Positions 26,290-33,452 of a stretch of 57,931 nt of DNA are shown here, piece after piece. Positions within the stretch are counted from its first letter, which is position 1. Every line of letters starts with the position of its first letter. The stretch is from Desulfobacterales bacterium (GTDB lineage: Bacteria > Desulfobacterota > Desulfobacteria > Desulfobacterales > JANQIE01). The DNA is taken from positions 1-57,931 of the forward strand of contig JANQIE010000246.1 in assembly GCA_028282295.1 (NCBI GenBank), read 5' to 3'. The notes below the pieces were generated by a model. The model ran no database searches. It saw nothing but the letters and a program-made list of their open reading frames with translations, and was not told the origin of the DNA. The translations under genes and the position numbers were made by a program.

Positions 26290-28107
26290 ATGGGTACGAA
26301 GGTAAAAAATTATGCTAACGCCGCAGCGCAATCGCAATACAGGAGCCAAGGGGGAAAAAGCTCTTCCAAGGCCAAGGCTGTGTCAAAAAGCAAGGGTGGC
26401 GCCCCGGCCAACGCTCAGGCAATTGCCGGCAACGCCAAGGCCACGGCGGGTGCCGCCGCCAACACTGCGGCGGCAGCCAGCCCGGGAACAGCAACAGGGG
26501 CCGCGCCGCAAAGCCAAAACGCCACTATTTTGCAAAAAATAAAACAAATGCTGCTGATGATCGTGCAGATGATTAATCAGATGCTTGGTACCGGTGGTGG
26601 TGCACCGGCGCCGGCAGGTGTACCGGCAGGCGGCAGCGGCACAGCCGCTCAGGGTGGGGCGGCGAGCCCCGCACCGGCACCGGCCAGTGCATCGGCCAGG
26701 GCCAAGGCCAAGGCCGGGGCAGGCGGCATGCAAAATATGTTGGGTAATATTCAAAAAATGCTGAGCGCTCTGCCGCAAATGCTGGCTAAGATAGGCGGCG
26801 GCGGTGCCGCAGCCAAAGCCAACGCAGCAGCCGGTGCCCCGGCTGGCGCCGCGGCAGCCAAAGCCGCAGCCGCCGCCCCGGCAATGGGCGGTGGGGCTAC
26901 CGCCAACGCGAAGGCTGTAGCCAATACCTATAATTTCCAGGGTGCCGTACCGGGTGCGGCCGCCGCACCGGCCACCGCGGGCGCGTCGGCCAAGGCCAAT
27001 GCCCAGGCCCGTGGTTTCTTCCCGGGCATGGGACGCTTCTTTAAACAATTTATGCCTGCTGCCAGTGCCAACGCCACAGCCGGCGCTCAGGCTGGCGGTG
27101 CACAGGCGGGTGCGGGTGCCGCAGCCGCTCCGGGCAACTCGACAGCCAGCGCCACTGCCACGGCAATTTCGAATATCTACAACTACTTCTTCCCGAATAG
27201 TGCCGGTGCGGCCGCCGATGCTAACGCGGGCGCCAACGCGGGCGCAACCGCCGGTGCTAATGCGGGGGCCGCCGCCGCGGCCAACGCGGGGGCAACCGCC
27301 GCGGCCAGCCCGAGTGCCGCTGCCAATGCTAACGCGAGTGCGGCCGCGGATGCGGATGTGGCCGGCCCAGCAGTACCGCAACCGCCGTCGACGGCGATTG
27401 CCAATGCCACGGCGATCTCGAACACCAACATCTACAACAATTACTACGGCGACAACACGCCGGATGACGCCGCAACGGATAACCCCGCAGCCGCCGCAGC
27501 CGCTGCCCAGGCGAGTGCTACCGCGAACGCTGATGTCGTGGATCCGGGTGATGCCGGTGCGACGCCCACAGTCCCGACGCCGGATGGGCCGACCGGTGGT
27601 GTTGTAGTCAGCGGTACGTCGGGTCCCGGCGGTGAAGTGGAAGTCGAGGGTGAGTATGGTGACTCGGAAGCCGAAGTCGAGATTGAAGGTCCCGGCACCG
27701 GACAGGCTGCAGCCGGTCCCGCAGGGATCAACGTCGGCGGTACGGCAGGTGCCGGCGGTGAAGTAGAAGCTGAAGGCGAACACGGTGAAATGGAAGGCGA
27801 AGTCGAGATCGAAGGTCCCGGCACCGGACAGGCGGCCGTCAATCCCGGAGGCGTATATCTCACCGGTACCAGCACCGGCGGTGAAGTAGAGGTCGAAGGC
27901 GAAAATAGCAACACGGAAGCCGAGATCGAAATCGAAGGCAACGGTTCCGCAACCGTCCAGGCCGGCCCCGGCGTACAAGTGCCACCCATGCCGGCTGCTC
28001 CGGTAGCGGCACCGCCCGTACAACCGCCGCCTGTACCACAACCGGCTCCCGCAGCGGGTGCTAGCGCCGATGCGAACGCGGCCGCCGCGGCTCAAACTGG
28101 GGATTAG
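26290..28107 (+). CDS. large Ala/Gly/Asn-rich modular low-complexity protein 2 (605 aa)
   Basis: The protein lacks a signal peptide and any family I recognise. Order: a basic Ser/Lys/Ala N-terminus; a hydrophobic helix ILQKIKQMLLMIVQMINQML (about residues 78-97); a similar one, MQNMLGNIQKMLSALPQML (about 150-168); then long Ala tracts. Three times an alternating Ala strand ends in an Asn/aromatic block: VANTYNF (about 213), ISNIYNYFF (about 295) and ISNTNIYNNYYG (about 378). About residues 436-558 hold three repeats of roughly 42 residues with Glu alternating with Val/Ile/Ala (GGEVEVEGE, EVEIEGPGTGQAA). The end is Pro-rich. GAGGAGGG precedes the ATG. It looks like a silk- or amyloid-type self-assembling protein with an acidic beta section, which is inference. 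Its helices resemble those of its three neighbours. Confidence 0.75.
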   Translation: MGTKVKNYANAAAQSQYRSQGGKSSSKAKAVSKSKGGAPANAQAIAGNAKATAGAAANTAAAASPGTATGAAPQSQNATILQKIKQMLLMIVQMINQMLGTGGGAPAPAGVPAGGSGTAAQGGAASPAPAPASASARAKAKAGAGGMQNMLGNIQKMLSALPQMLAKIGGGGAAAKANAAAGAPAGAAAAKAAAAAPAMGGGATANAKAVANTYNFQGAVPGAAAAPATAGASAKANAQARGFFPGMGRFFKQFMPAASANATAGAQAGGAQAGAGAAAAPGNSTASATATAISNIYNYFFPNSAGAAADANAGANAGATAGANAGAAAAANAGATAAASPSAAANANASAAADADVAGPAVPQPPSTAIANATAISNTNIYNNYYGDNTPDDAATDNPAAAAAAAQASATANADVVDPGDAGATPTVPTPDGPTGGVVVSGTSGPGGEVEVEGEYGDSEAEVEIEGPGTGQAAAGPAGINVGGTAGAGGEVEAEGEHGEMEGEVEIEGPGTGQAAVNPGGVYLTGTSTGGEVEVEGENSNTEAEIEIEGNGSATVQAGPGVQVPPMPAAPVAAPPVQPPPVPQPAPAAGASADANAAAAAQTGD

Positions 28108-28129
28108 CCAAGTAACCAGGACAAACCAG

Positions 28130-28228
28130 ATCGCAGGGCTCGCTTAATACCCTCAAATCGAGCCCGCGATTGAAAAACAAAAGGATACCGGGAGAGGAAG
28201 AAACTAAGAACGCTCAACCTCTCCCGGT
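28130..28228 (+). other. two hairpins downstream of low-complexity gene 2
   Basis: ATCGC-GGGCTCG (from 28130) pairs with CGAGCCCGCGAT (ending 28170), and ACCGGGAGAGG (28187-28197) pairs with CCTCTCCCGGT (28218-28228). Neither has a long T-run. They may slow transcription or protect the mRNA end between the matrix-like gene and the JAMM-like genes. Confidence 0.45.
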
Positions 28229-28327
28229 CCTTCTCCCGACAGCAACACACAAGTACCTACCTGGCAGTCCACGATACATGGTTTGACAACCGCACAAACT
28301 GCAGTTACCGACAGCAGGAGATCTTCA

Positions 28328-29212
28328 ATGTTGACCATCAACCCAATCAGTTCAGCGGGACGGTCGGTCGATCAGACCGGCATAGCGATGCAGCCATCCT
28401 CGCAAACGGCCGGCGCGCCCTCACAGACAAGCCGGACACCGAAGATTGCCCCGGGGAGTTACGACTCGGGCCAAATGCATCTGCTACGCGAATCAACCAG
28501 AGATTTAGGCGACATCCTGAGTAAGCTGATGGCATTTGTACAACGGCTGCTGTCGCAACTAGGCAGTATGTCAAAGGGGTTGGAACAGGCGATCGGTGCT
28601 CCGGTAGGCAATACACCGGACAAAGGCGGCGAAGAAGAAGGCCCGCCACGAGCCGGCCAACCGGCGTACAAAACCGGCACCGTTTCACAACCAGCGACGA
28701 CACCGGCAGCCAATAGCGGCTACACCGCTTTTGCCGGCGACCCGTTAAAAAACAGCGATGCCTTTTTGAATCATATGAAACAGATGCTGCTGCGACCAAC
28801 CCCAACGCGAAAACCGGGCGATCCGGTTTATGATTTGCTAAATGGCAACGGTAAGACCGAAAAAGGCACACAATATAAGGTAGATGCCCTGCCGCCCACG
28901 GCGCGCGAACTCGAACAGCTAACCGAAATGTACGGTATCGAATTCGGCCTTACTTATGTGAAAGACAAAGGGCTGGTTTTAAGCACCGGCAATGAAAACA
29001 GAGTGCCCATAGCCGGCGGCAAGGATGACGGCATCTGGGTTGTACACACCCATCCCAGGGGTACAGTCGCAAGTGACTTGGACCTCGAAGTTCTCGACGT
29101 CAGAAGCAAACAGGACAAGTCCTTGGCTGTGCGCGTGGCTGCGGGAGAGCAATTCGGCAGCTTGAGCACCTTTTCGAGTAATAATCGTGAAGTCGAGAAT
29201 ACGCCTTTATAA
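28328..29212 (+). CDS. JAMM/JAB-like domain protein, paralogue A (294 aa)
   Basis: The N-terminal half is disordered (Ser, Pro, Gly, Gln) with one amphipathic helix, LGDILSKLMAFVQRLLSQLG, at about residues 60-79. From about residue 125 a conserved domain starts (GYTAFAGDP, FLNHMKQMLLRP, PGDPVYDLLNG, LPPTARELEQLTEMYG). It ends in a metal-binding-like signature: Glu205 in IEFGLTYV, His240-Thr-His242-Pro, Ser249 and Asp252. This matches the E...HxHP...SxxD ligands of JAMM/MPN+ metalloproteases, with one residue fewer between HxHP and S. The tail GEQFGSLSTFSSNNRE is shared with the next gene. AGGAGA precedes the ATG at 28328; a TTG at 28283 is less likely. No signal peptide. The target is unknown. 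Confidence 0.7.
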   Translation: MLTINPISSAGRSVDQTGIAMQPSSQTAGAPSQTSRTPKIAPGSYDSGQMHLLRESTRDLGDILSKLMAFVQRLLSQLGSMSKGLEQAIGAPVGNTPDKGGEEEGPPRAGQPAYKTGTVSQPATTPAANSGYTAFAGDPLKNSDAFLNHMKQMLLRPTPTRKPGDPVYDLLNGNGKTEKGTQYKVDALPPTARELEQLTEMYGIEFGLTYVKDKGLVLSTGNENRVPIAGGKDDGIWVVHTHPRGTVASDLDLEVLDVRSKQDKSLAVRVAAGEQFGSLSTFSSNNREVENTPL

Positions 29213-29280
29213 TGATTTCCGGAGATTTTTTTATGTTGCCTATGCGCCGTGATACATCGATTCACAAAAAGCCATAGCTA

Positions 29281-29308
29281 TTAACCGGCTGCGGTTTTGT
29301 GCTACAAT
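29281..29308 (+). promoter_or_regulatory. possible promoter for paralogue B
   Basis: TTAACC (29281-29286) and TACAAT (29303-29308) are 16 bases apart, and TGC directly before TACAAT gives an extended -10. It lies 25 bases upstream of the ATG at 29334 and suggests that this gene can be transcribed on its own. Confidence 0.35.
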
Positions 29309-29333
29309 ACGCAAACTGCAGGAGTACTTAAAA

Positions 29334-30218
29334 ATGCAAATCGCACACGCAAACAGATCCGCGCCGTCAATGCAGTCCGATTCCTACAACTATGCTGCGA
29401 CACATGCTCGACAACCCGGCCGGACAGCGGACGCGGCCAATAGCAAAGAAGCAAACCAACCGCCGGAGGCGGATAGCGAAACAGTCGGTAATCTGGAAGA
29501 TATCACAGCGCAACTTTCAAGCATGTTGCAAAACATTTTGAAACAATTGATGCAGATGTTTCAGGCATTCAGTGGCAAATCGTCAACCGCGCAACCACCG
29601 CCCCCCCCCAAATCGGCAGAGGGCAAACAAGCTGACAAGCGCCATCCACAGCAGTCAAAAACCCCCTCGCCCGCTCCGGGCAATGCCGCTTCACCCCAAA
29701 CGAATACAGCCGCGAGCAATGGCGGCGGTTACACGCCTTTTGCCGGCAATCCCTTCCAGGACAATGCTTCATTTTTAAAGCACATGGAGCAAATGTTGCT
29801 GCGACCAGCGCCGGCACGGCAGCCGGGTGACCCGGTGTACGACCTGATGAACGGCAAAGGCAGTACTGAGAAAGATACGGAATATGATGTCAATGCCGCA
29901 CCACCTACCGCACGGGAGATGGAGCAACTGACGGAAAAGTACAATCTTGAGTTCGCGCTTTCGTACGTTAAGGACCGGGGCATCATTTTAACTGTCGGCG
30001 CCAACGATCGGGTTAATATGGCCGGCAACAAGAAAAATTCCATCAAAATTGTGCATACCCACCCCGGGGGCGCTCCCTCAAGCCAAGGTGACCGTGATAA
30101 TTTAAAGAAATATTCACAGCAGACATCCTTCATCGTACGCCCTGCGCCGGGTGAGCAATTCGGCAGCCTGAGCACTTATTCCGACAACCAAAGGGAACTC
30201 AACAACGTGCCCATATAA
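29334..30218 (+). CDS. JAMM/JAB-like domain protein, paralogue B (294 aa)
   Basis: The length is identical to paralogue A (294 residues). The disordered Pro/Gln/Ser N-terminus differs in sequence but again holds one amphipathic helix, LEDITAQLSSMLQNILKQLM (about residues 54-73). The C-terminal 165 residues align closely with paralogue A: GGYTPFAGNP, FLKHMEQMLLRPAP, PGDPVYDLMNGKG, PPTAREMEQLTEKY. The candidate ligands are Glu206, His241, His243, Ser250 and Asp253. The 35-residue spacing from Glu to the first His is the same in both. CAGGAG precedes the ATG. The pair arose by tandem duplication; conservation of the ligands while the N-terminus diverged suggests selection on a catalytic or metal-binding domain. 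Confidence 0.7.
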   Translation: MQIAHANRSAPSMQSDSYNYAATHARQPGRTADAANSKEANQPPEADSETVGNLEDITAQLSSMLQNILKQLMQMFQAFSGKSSTAQPPPPPKSAEGKQADKRHPQQSKTPSPAPGNAASPQTNTAASNGGGYTPFAGNPFQDNASFLKHMEQMLLRPAPARQPGDPVYDLMNGKGSTEKDTEYDVNAAPPTAREMEQLTEKYNLEFALSYVKDRGIILTVGANDRVNMAGNKKNSIKIVHTHPGGAPSSQGDRDNLKKYSQQTSFIVRPAPGEQFGSLSTYSDNQRELNNVPI

Positions 30219-30323
30219 ATTTGCCCGTATAAAATCACGTCATTGAATCAAAGCTGCGCAGCGACTTCCCGTCGCGATCGGAATAACTTTTTCGTATTTT
30301 TTGCGCGAGCCCCTTGCTTAATC

Positions 30324-30385
30324 TGGTGGGCATGGCCCACCCTGCACTCCTACCCAATGGCAGGTAGGGTGGGCCGTGCCCACCA
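30324..30385. repeat. inverted repeat, TGGTGGGC-type
   Basis: TGGTGGGCATGGCCCACCCT (from 30324) pairs with AGGGTGGGCCGTGCCCACCA (30366-30385), a 20-bp near-perfect stem with a 22-base loop. Such GGTGGGC/GCCCACC palindromes are dispersed in many bacterial genomes. Confidence 0.7.
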
Positions 30386-30471
30386 ACTGGATGATTTCCA
30401 AATGTGGTTACCCCGACCCGACCGCACAAAATACTTGTCTAATCGCCTAAAAAAGCGTAACAAATTACGTC

Positions 30472-30513
30472 AGGGCTAGTGCAAAAATAATTTCACATTT
30501 TAGCGTGAGCCCT
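30472..30513. repeat. second copy of the GGGCTCGCGCAAAAA palindrome
   Basis: AGGGCTAGTGCAAAAATAAT and the reverse-complementary ATTTTAGCGTGAGCCCT side form an imperfect palindrome with the same TTTCACA-type centre as 12772-12811. Confidence 0.6.
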
Positions 30514-30554
30514 CAGCCTCCCCAAGCATCCATTCAAAATTCAGGTCCTGCTCC

Positions 30555-33452
30555 ATGAAAATTCGCATCATTTTGAGTATACTGGCTTTAACGGCCTTTT
30601 TTTCGGCCGCCGTGGGCGGCGCCTTTTTTTATTACACGGTGCAGGAGACCGCCTTGCACGAGGCCGAACGCGATGTTTGGGCGGTCACCAAGGCCATGCA
30701 GTTGCGCGTGGTCGGTTTTCTGTCCGAGAACCTTAAATCGGTCAAAACCCTGGCCGGGTTGGCACCGATCAACCTGGCGCTGCAACACCCGGATCCGGCC
30801 CATCTGGCAGACGCCAATTCTCTTTTGGATCATTTTCAAACATCGCTGGAAGTGAGCGTCTGTTACCTGCTCGATCGCCGGGGCAAAACCATTGCGACCA
30901 GCAATCGCGCCAGTGCCGACAGTTTCCTGGGGCACAACTACGGCTTTCGGCCCTATTTTAAAAAAGCCCTGGCCGGACAAGCCGCTGTTTACATGGCGCT
31001 GGGCGTCACCTCGGCCAAGCGGGGCGTTTACTACAGCTACCCGGTTTACACACCGGATCACCATATTGCGGGGGTGGTGGTCATCAAATCCTCGATCCAC
31101 GCGATCGAACAGGATTTTGCACAGGAAAAAAAAGGCGCGCTGTTGCTGGTCGATCCACAGAGCGTCATTTTTGCTTCCAACAAACCGGATTGGCTGTATC
31201 AAACGCTTTGGCAACAAGACGAAGATCAAATCGTCCGGGTTGTCAAAACCCGTCAATTCGGCAGCCAGGCGCTGAAATGGTTGGGTATGAAAAAAACGGA
31301 TCCGTTTCGGGCGGTATCGCAATCCGGCCGGAAGTATTTGCTGAGCAGCCGGCCGGTGCCCAATTACCCGGGCTGGAAAGTTGTGTACCTGGAGTCGCTG
31401 GCGCAAATCAATCAGCGCAACGTGGGGCCTCTGGGGCGTTTCTGGGGTCGTGTGCTGATCATCGCGTTTTCCCTGCTGGGCCTGGCGGTAGTGATCATGT
31501 ATCGCAAGGCCAGCCGAGATTTGACCATGCGCTATCTGGCCGAGGGTGCCCTGCGCAACAGCGAGCAATTATACCGGGCCATTGTTGAGGACCAAACCCA
31601 GATGATTGCCCGTTTTGAACCGGACATGACCCTGACCTTCGTCAATTCGGGCTATTGCAATTACTTCAAGCGTCATTCGGCCGACCTGGTGGGGTGTAAA
31701 TTTACCGATTTTATACCGGCTGATGAAAAAGAGGCGGCCCTGGCCCATTTGACCACGTTCAGCTCTGAAACACCGGTTAAAACCGTTGTGCACAGGGTTA
31801 AATTGCCCAACGGACGCCTGCGCTGGCTGGAGCGCACCGACCGGGCGTTTTTGGACGACACGGGCCGGCCGGTCGAGTTTCAGTCCGTAGGCCGCGATAT
31901 CACTCAAATCAGGATCGCCCAGGAGATTTTACAACAAACGAAACTGCGGCTTGAAAATCGGGTCAAACAACGCACGGCTGACCTGAGCCGCATCAACCGG
32001 AAACTCAGGCGCGCCATTGAAGTGCGCAAACACACCGAGGAGAATTTACGCCAAAGCCAGCAACGCTATGAGATGGCCGTCAGTTCGGGACGGGTGGGGG
32101 TTTGGGGCTGGAACCTGATTACCAACGAAATTTACCGTGATCCTATCTTACGCGACATGCTCGGTTATGAGACCAACGAAATCGGCAATGACATGCAAAG
32201 CTGGTTGAAGTTGATTCACGCCAACGATGCCGACCGGGTCAAAAGCCGGGCGCGTGACTACTTAAAGGGCAAATCACCGGACTATGAGGTTGAATATCGC
32301 ATGCGCCACAAAGACGGCGGGATGCGTTGGTTTTTGACCCGCGGGATTGCCGAGCGCGACAAACACGGGGTTCCCCACCGTCTGATCGGTACCGATACGG
32401 ACATCACCGCGTTGAAGCAGACCGAGGAAGCCTTGCGCGAAAGCGAAACCCGCTTTCGGGCGTTGACCGAATCGACCGCGTCGGCCATTTTCATTATCCA
32501 AGGTGATTATTTCAGGTATGTCAATCCGGCCGCCGAGGCGATGCTCGGTTATTCGCGCAAGGATATCAAATCCTTGAGATACTGGGACCCGATCCACCCG
32601 GATATGCGGGCCATGGTTTTAAGACGCGGCCGGCGGCGCCAGGAAGGCATCAATGAACCGGAGCACTATGAACTGAAAACGGTGACCAGGGCCAATGAGA
32701 TCCGCTGGCTCGATTATACTGCCACGCGCATTTTCTATCGCGGCAAACCGGCCATTTTAGGCACGGCCATCGACATCACCGACCGTAAACAGTCCGAAGA
32801 CCTGATCCGCACGTCGTTACGCGACAAAGAAGCGCTGCTGCGTGAAATTCACCATCGCGTCAAAAACAACCTGCAGATCATTTCGAGCCTGCTGGATATG
32901 AGTGGTAATAAAATTGACAATCAGCCGGTGGTCGATCTGTTGGCCGATGCGCGCGGCAAAATCCACACCATGGCCCTGATTCACATGCAGCTTTACCAGA
33001 GCGACCATTTCGACCGGATTCATGTTGAAGAGCATGTCCGCAAATTGACAGCTTACCTGTCTCGTGTATATAACCCTGATGGCGGTCGCATCGCTTATCG
33101 GGTGCATCCTTCCCGAGTGCACTTGAGCATCACCCAAGCCATCCCGTGCGCCCTGGCTTTGAATGAAATTATTTCCAATGCTTTTAAGCACGCCTTTAAC
33201 GGAGCCAAACAGGGACTGGTTGATATTACGATCGACAAACCGTCACAAGGACGGATTCGTATTGAAGTTGCCGACAACGGTTGCGGCTTTCCCAGGGCGA
33301 TCAACCTGGAAGAGGCCGATACCCTGGGATTGAAACTGGTGCGAAACCTGATCCGCAAACAACTGGCGGGCAGTGTGAAAATCGACTCCAATCCCGGAAC
33401 CCGCGTCGTTCTTGAATTCAAGGAGTTGGAAAATGAGCAGGCTGAGACCTAA
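30555..33452 (+). CDS. membrane sensor kinase (dCache-PAS-PAS-PAS-HisKA_2-HATPase)
   Basis: The 965-residue protein has an N-terminal membrane helix (about residues 5-27) and a periplasmic double-Cache-like sensor. That sensor includes YLLDRRGKTIATSN, YGFRPYFKKAL and GVYYSYPVYTP, as in DctB-type kinases. A second helix follows at about 295-318. Then come three PAS domains with interspersed coiled coils, and a HisKA_2 module with REIHHRVKNNLQIISSLLD (His766/His767), DNGCGF and an ATPase end. HisKA_2 kinases usually work with atypical receiver proteins. The next gene starts inside this one's 3' end and carries an N-terminal receiver, its likely partner. Confidence 0.88.
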   Translation: MKIRIILSILALTAFFSAAVGGAFFYYTVQETALHEAERDVWAVTKAMQLRVVGFLSENLKSVKTLAGLAPINLALQHPDPAHLADANSLLDHFQTSLEVSVCYLLDRRGKTIATSNRASADSFLGHNYGFRPYFKKALAGQAAVYMALGVTSAKRGVYYSYPVYTPDHHIAGVVVIKSSIHAIEQDFAQEKKGALLLVDPQSVIFASNKPDWLYQTLWQQDEDQIVRVVKTRQFGSQALKWLGMKKTDPFRAVSQSGRKYLLSSRPVPNYPGWKVVYLESLAQINQRNVGPLGRFWGRVLIIAFSLLGLAVVIMYRKASRDLTMRYLAEGALRNSEQLYRAIVEDQTQMIARFEPDMTLTFVNSGYCNYFKRHSADLVGCKFTDFIPADEKEAALAHLTTFSSETPVKTVVHRVKLPNGRLRWLERTDRAFLDDTGRPVEFQSVGRDITQIRIAQEILQQTKLRLENRVKQRTADLSRINRKLRRAIEVRKHTEENLRQSQQRYEMAVSSGRVGVWGWNLITNEIYRDPILRDMLGYETNEIGNDMQSWLKLIHANDADRVKSRARDYLKGKSPDYEVEYRMRHKDGGMRWFLTRGIAERDKHGVPHRLIGTDTDITALKQTEEALRESETRFRALTESTASAIFIIQGDYFRYVNPAAEAMLGYSRKDIKSLRYWDPIHPDMRAMVLRRGRRRQEGINEPEHYELKTVTRANEIRWLDYTATRIFYRGKPAILGTAIDITDRKQSEDLIRTSLRDKEALLREIHHRVKNNLQIISSLLDMSGNKIDNQPVVDLLADARGKIHTMALIHMQLYQSDHFDRIHVEEHVRKLTAYLSRVYNPDGGRIAYRVHPSRVHLSITQAIPCALALNEIISNAFKHAFNGAKQGLVDITIDKPSQGRIRIEVADNGCGFPRAINLEEADTLGLKLVRNLIRKQLAGSVKIDSNPGTRVVLEFKELENEQAET

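Larger units (their letters stand above)
30219..30554. other. 336-bp repeat-filled gap
   Basis: No gene is visible. The gap contains a GCGCGAGCCC half-site (about 30297-30312), the palindrome at 30324-30385 and the repeat copy at 30472-30513. It separates the low-complexity/JAMM locus from the kinase operon, so transcription may end here, although no clear T-tailed terminator is present. Confidence 0.5.

Noticed and set aside
26383..28095. 570-codon open frame on the minus strand opposite low-complexity gene 2
   Set aside because: It is open only because of the repeated GCN/GGN codons on the plus strand; the translation is an Arg/Gly/Cys-rich chain with no ribosome binding site, while the plus-strand gene has a strong one.
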